Source: Bacillota bacterium
GTDB lineage: Bacteria; Bacillota; Clostridia; Lachnospirales; WQUN01
Reading direction: 5' to 3'
NCBI GenBank assembly: GCA_009782085.1
Contig: WQUN01000147.1
Span: forward strand, 1 to 23,183
Length of the DNA: 23,183 nt
Positions within the stretch are counted from its first letter, which is position 1, and every line of letters starts with the position of its first letter. Below the pieces are notes generated by a model. The model made no database searches and was not told the origin of the DNA. It was given only the letters and a program-made list of their open reading frames with translations. Below, piece by piece: positions 6,052 to 14,672 of this stretch. The translations under genes and the position numbers were made by a program.

Positions 6052-7209
6052 ATGAAAAATATCTCCCTTTTAGGCTCCACCGGCTCCATCGGCCGCCAGA
6101 CCCTGGAAGTCGCCCGCAATCTGCCGGGCGAGATCAAAATCGCGGCTTTGGCCGCGAACAAGAACGTCTCCTTGCTGGAGGCGCAGATCGCGGAGTTCAG
6201 GCCCGCCCTGGCCTGCGTCGGAAGCAAGTCCGACGCGGAGCCGCTCAGGAAGGCCCTGGCAGTCCCCTGCCGCGTCGTCTTCGGCCCGGAGGGCCTCGCG
6301 GAGGCCGCCGCGTACGGCGGCGCGGACACGGTTGTCAACGCCTTAAGCGGAGCCGCCGGGCTTGTCCCGGCTTTAACCGCGATAAACGCCGGGAAAACGC
6401 TCGCCCTGGCTAATAAGGAGGCGCTCGCCGCCGCCGGGGAGCTCGTCACCGACGCGGCGAAAAAGCGCGGCGTCCCGATATACCCCATAGACAGCGAGCA
6501 CTCCGCGGTGTGGCAGTGCCTGGAGAGCGAGGGCCGGGCCAAGGCCCTCGAAAGGATATACCTGACCGCGTCGGGCGGGCCGTTCCGGGGAAAGACCAAA
6601 ACGGAGCTTATGAATGTCACGCCGGAGCAGGCCCTGAGGCATCCCAACTGGCGAATGGGGCCGAAAATCACCGTCGATTCCGCCACTCTGATGAACAAGG
6701 GGCTGGAGGTCATCGAGGCGAGGTGGCTGTTCGGAGTGGAGGCGGAGCGCATAGAGGTCCTGATCCACCCGCAGAGCGTGATCCATTCGATGGTCGGCTT
6801 CGCGGACGGCGCGGTCGTCGCGCAGCTCGGGACGCCTGACATGCGCGTGCCGATACAATACGCCCTGACGTACCCGGAGAGGCGTCCCGGTCCGTGCCCG
6901 AGGCCGGATTTCATAGGCATTGGTCCGCTGACCTTCGAGAAGCCGGACGCGGACGCGTTCCCGTGCCTTGGGCTGGCGTATGAGGCCCTCCACGCGGGCG
7001 GCGCGCTTCCCGCCGTCCTGAGCGCCGCCGACGAGGCGGCCGTGGAGGCGTTCCTCGGCGGAAGGATAAGGTTTCCAGATATTCCCTCCCTCATAGAAAG
7101 GACTATGGCCACATATACTGAAAACAGCGCGAAACCCGGGCTGGAAGACATCTTGGCGGCGCAGGAGTGGGCGAAAGCGCGGGTCGCGGATCGTTTTGAT
7201 TTGAAATGA
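6052..7209 (+). CDS. dxr: 1-deoxy-D-xylulose 5-phosphate reductoisomerase
   Basis: Dxr makes 2-C-methyl-D-erythritol 4-phosphate from DXP with NADPH, the committed step of the MEP isoprenoid pathway. The 385-residue product has the N-terminal NADPH-binding LLGSTGSIGRQTL, the LANKEALAAAGE segment, the metal-binding PIDSEHSAVWQCL, the substrate loop ASGGPFRG, and HPNWRMGPKITVDSATLMNKGLE, all as in active enzymes. Length is as expected. The GAGG-containing ribosome binding site is about 12 bases from the ATG, rather far. The gene lies 34 bases after cdsA and about 60 bases before rseP. With ispG (8326) it shows that this organism uses the MEP route. Confidence 0.97.
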   Translation: MKNISLLGSTGSIGRQTLEVARNLPGEIKIAALAANKNVSLLEAQIAEFRPALACVGSKSDAEPLRKALAVPCRVVFGPEGLAEAAAYGGADTVVNALSGAAGLVPALTAINAGKTLALANKEALAAAGELVTDAAKKRGVPIYPIDSEHSAVWQCLESEGRAKALERIYLTASGGPFRGKTKTELMNVTPEQALRHPNWRMGPKITVDSATLMNKGLEVIEARWLFGVEAERIEVLIHPQSVIHSMVGFADGAVVAQLGTPDMRVPIQYALTYPERRPGPCPRPDFIGIGPLTFEKPDADAFPCLGLAYEALHAGGALPAVLSAADEAAVEAFLGGRIRFPDIPSLIERTMATYTENSAKPGLEDILAAQEWAKARVADRFDLK

Positions 7210-7270
7210 GCTTAAAACGAGCGCGAAACGACAAATGTACAGGTTCTAATTCATCGAAAACAGGTGATCT

Positions 7271-8329
7271 ATGTCAATCGTAATCGCTGTCATAATCTTC
7301 GGAATAATCGTTCTGATCCACGAGTTCGGCCACTTCGCCGCCGCGCGCAAGGCCGGAATCATGGTGGAGGAATTCGCGATAGGCATGGGGCCCAAGCTCC
7401 TGAAGTGGCGGCGCGGCGATACCCTCTATTCCCTGCGCCTGTTCCCGATCGGGGGCTTTTGCAAAATGCTCGGCGAGGACGGGTCCAGCGAGGACTCCAG
7501 GGCCTTCGGCAACAGGACCCTCCCGAGGCGCATAGGGGTCATATCGGCCGGGGCTTTCATGAACTTTCTGCTGGCGTTCGCGCTGCTGTTCGTCATTGTT
7601 GTGCTGAACGGCTACGCGGAGCCGGTAGTCCGGAGGACAGTGGACGGTTCCGCGGCGTCGGAGGCCGGGCTAAAACCGGGCGACAGGATACTCAGGATCG
7701 GCGGTTCGTCGGTCAATATATTCGAGGACGTTTCGTTTGACCTTTCTACCAATAAGGGCGTGCCGGTCGCCGTGGAAATCCTGCGCGGCGGGGAGCGGAT
7801 CGCCGTCACGCTGACGCCGCGCCAGGACCCGGCCGACGGGATGTACAAGATCGGCTTTTACCCGGACGGAAAGGCCGGCGTTTTCCAGAAGGCGGAGGGT
7901 TTCGCCAGCGCCGGCGTCTGGGAGTGCGTCCGGAACGCCTTTTTCACCATGATCTTCCTGATAAAGACGACCGTCATCGGGATAATCAGGCTGTTCACCT
8001 TCAAACTGCCGCTGAGCCAGCTTTCCGGACCGATAGGGATCGTCGGGGTGATAAACGACGCCTATGCGGAGACGATAAAGGCCGGTGTTTACGACACGGT
8101 ATTGACGATGGTCAAACTCTGCGCCCTGATAAGCGCAAACCTGGGCGCGTTCAACCTCCTGCCGCTTCCGGCGCTCGACGGCGGGCGGCTGGTGTTCCTG
8201 TTCATCGAGGGTATTAGGCGCAAGCCCGTCCCGCCCGAGCGCGAGGGCCTCGTGCACCTGATAGGCCTGGCGGCGCTGATGATACTGGCTGTGTTTATCG
8301 CCTACAGCGACATAAGGAAGATGCTATGA
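7271..8329 (+). CDS. rseP: RIP zinc metalloprotease (site-2 protease)
   Basis: A membrane-embedded zinc protease that cuts transmembrane segments of anti-sigma factors and leftover signal peptides. The 352-residue protein has the active-site HEFGH at residues 17-21 in its first membrane helix, one PDZ domain (about residues 120-190, with SEAGLKPGDRILRIGG), and the second zinc-ligand motif NLLPLPALDGG at about residues 295-305. Several membrane segments are visible. The ATG follows AGGTGA closely. The last four bases overlap ispG (ATGA), indicating translational coupling. The dxr-rseP-ispG order is common in Clostridia. Its local substrate is not known. Confidence 0.95.
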   Translation: MSIVIAVIIFGIIVLIHEFGHFAAARKAGIMVEEFAIGMGPKLLKWRRGDTLYSLRLFPIGGFCKMLGEDGSSEDSRAFGNRTLPRRIGVISAGAFMNFLLAFALLFVIVVLNGYAEPVVRRTVDGSAASEAGLKPGDRILRIGGSSVNIFEDVSFDLSTNKGVPVAVEILRGGERIAVTLTPRQDPADGMYKIGFYPDGKAGVFQKAEGFASAGVWECVRNAFFTMIFLIKTTVIGIIRLFTFKLPLSQLSGPIGIVGVINDAYAETIKAGVYDTVLTMVKLCALISANLGAFNLLPLPALDGGRLVFLFIEGIRRKPVPPEREGLVHLIGLAALMILAVFIAYSDIRKML

Positions 8330-9393
8330 CCAAAAATAAGACAAAAGTGATCCGGATCGGCGCGGTCAGTATCGGCGGCGGAAACCCCGTGGCCATACAG
8401 TCCATGACCAAAACGGACACCCGCGACGTGGAGGCCACCGTCGCCCAGATCATGGCGCTTGCCGCCTGCGGCTGCGAGATCGCGCGCGTGGCGGTGCCGG
8501 ACATGGCCGCGGCCGAAGCCATACGGGAGATACGCCGGAGGGTCCCTGCGGAGATACCGATCGTCGCGGACGTGCACTTTGACTACAGGATCGCCCTCGC
8601 CGCCATAGAAAACGGCGCGGACAAGCTGCGTATAAACCCCGGGAACATCGGCGGGCCGGACAGGCTGCGCCCGGTGGCCGAGGCCGCGAAGCGGCGCGGG
8701 ATACCGATACGCGTCGGCGTGAACTCCGGCTCTCTGGAGCGGGACATATACGAAAAACACGGCGGCGTCACCCCGGAGGGCCTCGCGGAAAGTGCGCTGC
8801 GGGGCGTGGGTATGCTGGAGGACTTTGATTTCGGAGACATAGTCGTGTCGATCAAGTCGTCCGACGTCCCGCTGTGCGTCAAGGCGTATGAGCTGCTGGC
8901 GCGGAGGACGGCGTACCCGCTGCATATCGGGATAACGGAGGCCGGGACGGAGTTTTCCGGCGCGATAAAGTCCGCGGTCGGCCTGGGGAGCCTGCTCCTC
9001 CGGGGGATCGGGGACACGCTCCGCGTCTCGCTGACAGGCGATCCGCTCCCGGAAGTCCGCTGCGCGAAGGAGATACTAAGGGCGGCCGGGCTGCGAAGGT
9101 TCGGCGTGGAGGTCGTCTCCTGCCCCACCTGCGGCAGGACGGGGATAAATGTGGAAAAAATCGCCGCCGAAATAGAAAAGCGGTGCGCCGGTATAGAGAA
9201 GAGCCTGAAAGTCGCGGTCATGGGCTGCGTCGTGAACGGCCCTGGCGAGGCCAAAGACGCCGACGTCGGCGTGGCCGGCGGCGACGGGGCGGGCGCGCTG
9301 TTCAGCGGCGGGAAGATCCTCAGGACGCTGCCGGAGGAGGAAATCGCGGACGCGCTGATGAAAGAAATAATGACGATGGAAAACCAAAGGTGA
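8326..9393 (+). CDS. ispG: 4-hydroxy-3-methylbut-2-en-1-yl diphosphate synthase (flavodoxin/ferredoxin)
   Basis: IspG reductively opens 2-C-methyl-D-erythritol 2,4-cyclodiphosphate to HMBPP using a [4Fe-4S] cluster. The 355-residue product begins with the typical VIRIGAVSIGGGNPVAIQSM and contains the TIM-barrel motifs VADVHFDYRIAL and KLRINPGNIG. The cluster ligands are all present: Cys266 and Cys269 in SCPTCGRTGIN, Cys301 in MGCVVNGPGEA, and Glu308. It overlaps rseP by four bases and ends four bases before the polC-like gene. Nothing suggests loss of function. Confidence 0.97.
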   Translation: MTKNKTKVIRIGAVSIGGGNPVAIQSMTKTDTRDVEATVAQIMALAACGCEIARVAVPDMAAAEAIREIRRRVPAEIPIVADVHFDYRIALAAIENGADKLRINPGNIGGPDRLRPVAEAAKRRGIPIRVGVNSGSLERDIYEKHGGVTPEGLAESALRGVGMLEDFDFGDIVVSIKSSDVPLCVKAYELLARRTAYPLHIGITEAGTEFSGAIKSAVGLGSLLLRGIGDTLRVSLTGDPLPEVRCAKEILRAAGLRRFGVEVVSCPTCGRTGINVEKIAAEIEKRCAGIEKSLKVAVMGCVVNGPGEAKDADVGVAGGDGAGALFSGGKILRTLPEEEIADALMKEIMTMENQR

Positions 9394-9397
9394 AAAT

Positions 9398-12226
9398 ATG
9401 CCCGACAAATACCTGCGCGACGTCTTCAGCGGTTTTTCCCTGCCCGACGGCGTCCTGAAGAGCTTCGAATCCGCCACGGTCGGCGAAATACGCGTAAACA
9501 GGGCCGATATGGAGATGAACGTCTTTATCAAATCCCCCGCGCCGGTTTCGGGGGACATGACGGCCTTCCTCGCGGAATGCCTGAAACAGGGCTTCCCGGG
9601 AGTTTGCAAGGTCAACGTCCGTGTCGGGACAGATGAGCCGCCCTTGGCGGCCGGGCCGTCAATGGCGGACAGCCCGCTCCCGCCAGGGAAGCTGACGATG
9701 GGAGACAAGCCGTTCCCGCCGGACAATGAGGCTATATCTGCGGCGGACAATCCGTTCCCGCCGGGCAGCGCGTCTTTATCTGCGGCGGGCAATCCGTTCC
9801 CGCCGAGCAACGCGTCTTTATCGGCGGCGGACGAGCCGTTCCCGCCGGACAGAGCGTCTTTATCTGCGGCGGACAATCCGTTCCCGCCGGACAGAGCGTC
9901 TTTATCTGCGGCGGACAATCCGTTCCCGCCGGGCAGCGTATCTTTATCGGCGGCGGGCAAACCGTCCTTATCGGACAGTCCTCCCCCGGCGGGGAATCCG
10001 CCGGAATCGCCGGAGCCGCAAAAATCGCCAAAGCCGCATAAGCCGAAAAAACAGCCCAAGCCCAAGTCCCCCAAAACAGGCATCCGCTTCAATTTTACCG
10101 AGTCGAGGCTGGAGGGCGTGGTCAAGCCACTGTCCTGCAAATTCTCGGAAAACGAGGCCGTGCTCGCGGAGGGCGCCGTTTTCAACCTGAGTTCCCGCGA
10201 GGCCAAAATGGGCAGGCTGGTAACCTTCATCTTGACGGACGGCGCGGGCTCGATCCCTGTAAAGTGTTTCTGCGGGGAGCGGGACTTCGCGTCGCAGCGG
10301 GTCGTCGCCCGCGGGAACCGCGTCACCGTGAGAGGCAAAATCCGCACGGACAAGTTCTCAAAGACGCTCTGCCTGGCTGCCGCCGAGATCGGCAGGGCCG
10401 CCGGCGGCGCGCGCGTCAGGGCCGACCGGGCCGAGGTCAAGCGCGCGGAGCTCCGCCTGCACACGAACATGGGCGTGGTCGGCGGCGCGCCGGGCGCGGA
10501 GGACTACATTGCGCTTGCGGCCCGCTGGGGTCACGGGTCCGTCGCGATAACGGATCACGCCGCGGTCCGGGCGGCCCCGGAGGCCGTGCTCGCCGCGAGG
10601 ATCGAGGGCGTGAAGCTCATATACGGCGCCGAGGGCCGCATGGTTTGCGGCGCGGACGACCTGGCGCTGGTTTCCGGCGCGCGGACGCTCGACGCCGAGA
10701 CGGTCGTGTTCGACCTGGAAACGACCGGCCTTCAAAGCGAGACTGACCGCATAATAGAGATCGGCGCGGTGCGGGTCGCAAGGGGGCAGATCGCGGAGCG
10801 CTTCAGCTCGCTCGTAAACCCCCGGATTCCGATACCCAAGGTCATCACGGACCTCACAGGCATAACCGACGCTCATGTCGCGAACGCGCCTTACATAGAA
10901 GATGTTCTGCCGGAATTCCTGGCTTTCGCGGGGGACGCGGTCCTGACCGCGCACAACGCCCCCTTTGACATGGGATTTCTCCGGGAGGCGGCCCGCCGCC
11001 TGCCCAATGAGATAAAAACCGAGATAAAGAACCCCTCCTTGGACACGCTGGAGCTTAGCCGGGCGCTTCTGCCGGAGCTCCAGAGGCACAGGCTGAACGT
11101 TTTGGCGGAGCACTTCGGCATAGACATGGGCAGCCACCACCGCGCCGTCGACGACGCGCGCACAACGGCGCTGATTTTCCTGAGGTTCAGGGCCATGCTG
11201 GAGGAAAAGGGCGTCAGGATGCTCGACGGGCTCGTCGGCTACGACGGCGCGGGCGCGGGCAAAACCGAGATGAAGACGTGCCTCGTGACCATATTGGCCA
11301 GGAACCGCGCGGGGATGCGGAATCTCCTGGAGCTCGTTTCCAAGGCGCACACCGAGTATTTCATGAAGCGCCCGCTGTTTCCCAGGAGCGAGCTGGCCGC
11401 CCTGAGGGACGGGCTCCTGATAGGCTCCGCCTGCGCGGAGGGGGAGCTTTATCAGGCGCTCCTGGAAGGCCGCCCGGAGGAGGAGATAAGGGAAATCGCC
11501 GGATTTTACGACTATTTTGAGATCTCGCCCGTCGGGAACGACATACGGCTCATTTTGGAGGGCCGGGTGTCCTCCACGGAGGAGCTGGAGGGCCTTAACG
11601 GAAAAATCGCCGCCCTCGGCGCGGAGCTTGGGAAGCCGGTCGCCGCCGTCTCCGACGCGTATTTTCTGAATCCTGAGGACGAGACGGACAGGCGGGTAGT
11701 CATGGCCGGGAACGGCGCAAAGGACGCCGATCAGCAGCCCCCGCTGTTTTTCAGGACGACGGAGGAGATGCTGAGGGAGTTTGAATACATGGGAGAGGAT
11801 AAGGCCCGGGAAGTCGTGATCGTAAATACTAATCTGATCGCGGACATGATCGGGGAGTTTTCGCCGGCCCCGGAGGAAATTCTGCCGCGCGGGAAGACGG
11901 ATCAAAGGGCAGAATCAGGCGAGGCCGCAAAGGAAAATGAGGATCCGGAGGAGGCGGGACGCGCAGCCGCGGCGGAGCGGACGGATTTCGCGTACGTCTT
12001 GGAGCGCTTCGAGGAACGCGGCATCCCAGCGGCCGGGACGGAACGGCGCGGCGGCGGGCTGACGGTTCTGCCGCGGGGCTACGGTTTTGATGATTTCCGC
12101 CGCGGCGGGGCAGGGGAGAAAGACGGAACCCCGCCCGGCGCGGAAAAATGTGCCTCCGGCGGCGCCGGGAACGGGAGCGAAGCGGAGGAGACGGTTGACG
12201 AAACGGAGCAGCTGACGCTTTTCTAA
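9398..12226 (+). CDS. PolC-derived protein with OB, PHP and proofreading exonuclease but no polymerase domain
   Basis: This 942-residue protein occupies the usual polC position after ispG but is far shorter than PolC (about 1,400-1,500). Regions in order: N-terminal PolC domain (1-75); 14-residue Pro/Ala/Ser repeats and a Lys/Pro-rich linker (99-228); OB fold (236-330); first half of PHP (348-425); DEDDh exonuclease (436-600) with Asp439, Glu441, Asp524, His581 and Asp586 intact; second half of PHP (625-815). After IADMI, PolC normally continues into palm, fingers and thumb, including the catalytic DIDLNF. Here that is absent: only short relics resembling PolC remain (864-876 and 885-900), then an acidic low-complexity stretch and a terminal QLTLF, the sliding-clamp-binding motif found at the PolC C-terminus. 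The frame is intact throughout. A role as a clamp-tethered 3'-5' exonuclease is inference; a decaying gene is the main alternative. Confidence 0.85.
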   Translation: MPDKYLRDVFSGFSLPDGVLKSFESATVGEIRVNRADMEMNVFIKSPAPVSGDMTAFLAECLKQGFPGVCKVNVRVGTDEPPLAAGPSMADSPLPPGKLTMGDKPFPPDNEAISAADNPFPPGSASLSAAGNPFPPSNASLSAADEPFPPDRASLSAADNPFPPDRASLSAADNPFPPGSVSLSAAGKPSLSDSPPPAGNPPESPEPQKSPKPHKPKKQPKPKSPKTGIRFNFTESRLEGVVKPLSCKFSENEAVLAEGAVFNLSSREAKMGRLVTFILTDGAGSIPVKCFCGERDFASQRVVARGNRVTVRGKIRTDKFSKTLCLAAAEIGRAAGGARVRADRAEVKRAELRLHTNMGVVGGAPGAEDYIALAARWGHGSVAITDHAAVRAAPEAVLAARIEGVKLIYGAEGRMVCGADDLALVSGARTLDAETVVFDLETTGLQSETDRIIEIGAVRVARGQIAERFSSLVNPRIPIPKVITDLTGITDAHVANAPYIEDVLPEFLAFAGDAVLTAHNAPFDMGFLREAARRLPNEIKTEIKNPSLDTLELSRALLPELQRHRLNVLAEHFGIDMGSHHRAVDDARTTALIFLRFRAMLEEKGVRMLDGLVGYDGAGAGKTEMKTCLVTILARNRAGMRNLLELVSKAHTEYFMKRPLFPRSELAALRDGLLIGSACAEGELYQALLEGRPEEEIREIAGFYDYFEISPVGNDIRLILEGRVSSTEELEGLNGKIAALGAELGKPVAAVSDAYFLNPEDETDRRVVMAGNGAKDADQQPPLFFRTTEEMLREFEYMGEDKAREVVIVNTNLIADMIGEFSPAPEEILPRGKTDQRAESGEAAKENEDPEEAGRAAAAERTDFAYVLERFEERGIPAAGTERRGGGLTVLPRGYGFDDFRRGGAGEKDGTPPGAEKCASGGAGNGSEAEETVDETEQLTLF
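9692..9985. repeat. 42-base tandem repeats within the polC-like gene
   Basis: Units start at 9692, 9734, 9776, 9818, 9860, 9902 and a decayed one at 9944, each 42 bases (14 codons) and in frame. The unit encodes LSAADNPFPPDRAS and close variants; the middle copies at 9818-9943 are nearly identical, the outer ones diverged. The result is a flexible Pro/Ser/Ala linker between the N-terminal and OB domains. Confidence 0.95.
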
Positions 12227-12259
12227 GATAACTAAGATAAATACGAGAGGGTGGTAACA

Positions 12260-13564
12260 ATGTCCGAAACAATCTATACCGATTTTATTCCTCTGCGCCG
12301 CCTGCTGGATCAGGCCGGCGATTATGGGGCGCTGATGGCCGAGTACGGGCGAGGCGCCGAGGTAAAAGGAGCCGCGGGACGCCTGGAGGCGGAGCTGCGG
12401 CGCGCCCTGGACGGCATAAAGGCCCTGGGGGCCGGCGCCTGTTCCGCGGACGAGCCGAACGATTACGAGGCTATCCGGAAATTGTGCGCCGGGGGCAACG
12501 CGCCCGCGAAGCGCATCCCCGATCTGCGCGAGCGTATGGCCGGGGCCGTTCTCGGGCGTTTCGCCGGGTGCACGCTAGGCGCGCCGGTTGAGGGCTGGAG
12601 CGTCTCGGACATGAAGCGGCTCGCCGGGTACAACCGCGAACCCTTCCCGCCGGAAGACTACTGGTCTTACGCAGACCAGCCCTGGGGCCTGCGCTATGAA
12701 GCCGACACGCGTGTAAAATACACCCGCGATCATATGGACGGGGTGCCGGTGGACGACGACCTCACCTACACGATTCTGGGGCTTTTGATAATCGAGCGGT
12801 ACGGGTTCGGTTTCACGACCGAGGATGTGGGGGAGATATGGAAGGAGCTGCTGCCATACGCCTGCACGGCGGAGGACGCCGCGCTCAGGAACCTCAGGGC
12901 CGGCGTCGCCGCCCAAAACGCCGCGGATATAGACAACCCCTACTGCCAGTGGATCGGGGCTGACATACGCGCCGACGGCTTCGCCTACGCGGCCGCCGGG
13001 GACCCGGAGCTCGCGGCGGGGCTGGGCTATCGGGACGCGTACCTGTCCCACCGGCGCAACGGCATATACGGCGAGATGTTCTTCGCGGCGGCGGAGGCAG
13101 CCGCCTTCACGGTAAACGACCCGATTGACGCGATTCGCGCGGCGCTGCGGGAGATACCAGCGAACTGCGCGCTCCGCCGCGACATGGAATGGGCGCTCGA
13201 AACCGGCCCGTCCATCGCGGACTACGCGGAGGCGCGGCGCGCCGTGGACGCGCGCTTTCCCGGGATGCACCCCGTGCACACGAATAACAACGCTTGCCTG
13301 ACTGTGTTCGGACTGATGCTAGGGAAAAACGACTTTACCAAAATCATCGGAAACATCGTGGCGATGGGCATGGACAACGACTGCACCGCGGCGACCGCCG
13401 GGAGCATAGCCGGGGCCGTCCTTGGCCGAAGCGGCGTCGCGCCGCGCTGGCACGCGAGGTTTAACGACAGGATACGGACTTATATCAAGGGGTATCCGGA
13501 GCTGTCGATAGAGGACGTTATCTCGCGGTTCGTGAGGCTGGCGGAGATGAGAATGGAAAAATGA
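12260..13564 (+). CDS. ADP-ribosylglycohydrolase family protein
   Basis: A 434-residue member of the DraG/ADP_ribosyl_GH family, dinuclear-magnesium enzymes that remove ADP-ribose from proteins or small molecules. The family core starts near residue 93 with MAGAVLGRFAGCTLGAPVEG, continues through the metal-site segment VPVDDDLTYTILGLL, and ends with MGMDNDCTAATAGSIAGAVLG, which carries the second set of metal ligands. About 90 residues precede the core and are not recognised. I start it at ATG 12260 because GAGAGGGTGG gives proper spacing; a GTG at 12251 would sit on the ribosome binding site. Its stop overlaps the start of the methyltransferase by four bases, so both are probably made together. 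The substrate is unknown. Confidence 0.85.
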   Translation: MSETIYTDFIPLRRLLDQAGDYGALMAEYGRGAEVKGAAGRLEAELRRALDGIKALGAGACSADEPNDYEAIRKLCAGGNAPAKRIPDLRERMAGAVLGRFAGCTLGAPVEGWSVSDMKRLAGYNREPFPPEDYWSYADQPWGLRYEADTRVKYTRDHMDGVPVDDDLTYTILGLLIIERYGFGFTTEDVGEIWKELLPYACTAEDAALRNLRAGVAAQNAADIDNPYCQWIGADIRADGFAYAAAGDPELAAGLGYRDAYLSHRRNGIYGEMFFAAAEAAAFTVNDPIDAIRAALREIPANCALRRDMEWALETGPSIADYAEARRAVDARFPGMHPVHTNNNACLTVFGLMLGKNDFTKIIGNIVAMGMDNDCTAATAGSIAGAVLGRSGVAPRWHARFNDRIRTYIKGYPELSIEDVISRFVRLAEMRMEK

Positions 13565-14619
13565 TGTATCATTACGCGATTTTGTCTCACCCCGGCCACA
13601 GCCGCGTCTACTTCGAGGCCTCCCGCGGAATGGCCGTATCGGAGCTTCTGATCGCCCTGCGGAAAGCCGGCGCCGACCGCGGGGCAATAGAGGCGAGCGC
13701 GAAGTGCGAAAAGCTCGCCGGGGTTTGGTATCTTACGTTCGCAGCCGAAGAACCGCTGTCAAACGGGGACGTCGGGGTAATATCCGGCCTGTCCTTTGTT
13801 TTCGCGCTGTTCGAGCTTTTCCCGGATGAAAAAGGGCCGTGCCTGCGCCCGGTCGAAATGGCCGCCCCGTACATGGAAGAGAGCGTCAGCTCCATTTTGA
13901 AATACACGGGCAAGACGAACGAGGTCTTCACGCGGATGATGATCAACATCGCCGCCTATTCGCGGGAGGACGCGGGAACCGGCGGCGTCCCGAGGCTCCT
14001 CGACCCGGTGGCGGGGAAGGGGACGACATTGTTCGAGGGCCTGATAAAGGGCTTTGACGTATACGGCGTGGAAATCGCCGACAAGATCGTGAACGAGGCG
14101 TACCACTTTCTCAAGCGGTTCCTGGAGACGGGCAGGTACAAGCACACCGCGGAATCGCGCCGGATATCCGGGCCGAACAGGGCTTTTTCAGCCGAGCGGT
14201 TCACCTTCGAGATCGCCCGGACAAAGGAGGATCAGCGCGCCAAGGACACGCGGACGGCGGAGCTTATCGCCGGGAACTCCATGTTCGTGAACGCCTATTA
14301 TAAAAGGAACTTTTTCGACATGCTCGTCGGCGACCTGCCCTACGGCGTCGCTCACGGGAATATCACGAGCGGCAGGCAGCCGTCTTTGACGCGCAACCCC
14401 TCCGAACTGCTCAGCGCGTGCCTTCCGGCCTGGCGGGACGTTCTGAAGCCCGGCGGAACGGCCGTTCTGGCGTGGAACAGCTTCGTGCTGCCGAGGGAGA
14501 AGATGGAAGCTATCTTCTCCGACAACGGGTTTACGGTTTTTAACAAGGGGGAATACCTGAATTTCAGCCATAGGGTGGATCAGGCGATAATGCGGGACGT
14601 TATCGCCGCGAAAAAATGA
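13561..14619 (+). CDS. TRM11-like SAM-dependent methyltransferase
   Basis: The 352-residue protein has an N-terminal ~110-residue region beginning YHYAILSHPGHSRVYFEAS, reminiscent of the start of Trm11-type tRNA guanine-N2 methyltransferases, then a Rossmann methyltransferase domain. Motif I is LLDPVAGKGTTLFEGLIKG (about residues 146-164), followed by VYGVEI, and the catalytic (N/D)PPY-like motif is VGDLPYGVAHG (about 257-267). The late segment WRDVLKPGGTAVLAWNSF is also typical. A complete THUMP domain is not evident. Target (tRNA, rRNA or other) is uncertain. The start overlaps the preceding glycohydrolase stop (ATGA), suggesting one operon. Confidence 0.75.
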   Translation: MMYHYAILSHPGHSRVYFEASRGMAVSELLIALRKAGADRGAIEASAKCEKLAGVWYLTFAAEEPLSNGDVGVISGLSFVFALFELFPDEKGPCLRPVEMAAPYMEESVSSILKYTGKTNEVFTRMMINIAAYSREDAGTGGVPRLLDPVAGKGTTLFEGLIKGFDVYGVEIADKIVNEAYHFLKRFLETGRYKHTAESRRISGPNRAFSAERFTFEIARTKEDQRAKDTRTAELIAGNSMFVNAYYKRNFFDMLVGDLPYGVAHGNITSGRQPSLTRNPSELLSACLPAWRDVLKPGGTAVLAWNSFVLPREKMEAIFSDNGFTVFNKGEYLNFSHRVDQAIMRDVIAAKK

Positions 14620-14672
14620 ATTGTCCGCAGTATCCCAGACATAATAACAACCCCACGGGAGGCCCAAACCGC

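Noticed and set aside
5118..7151. A 677-codon open frame on the minus strand opposite cdsA and dxr
   Set aside because: Spans two well-recognised genes and an intergenic repeat, with low-complexity translation; explained by GC-rich codon use.
9692..9985. Regular repeats considered as a CRISPR array
   Set aside because: The repeats are contiguous, 42 bases, in frame within a coding region, and have no unique spacers.
9076..10470. A 464-codon open frame on the minus strand across the PolC repeats
   Set aside because: It mirrors the 42-base repeats and GC-rich codons of the plus-strand gene, has no ribosome binding site or known motif, and the plus-strand frame carries recognisable OB and PHP sequence.
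14616..14672. Upstream start for the ABC transporter at ATG 14616
   Set aside because: No ribosome binding site there; GGGAGG correctly precedes ATG 14673.
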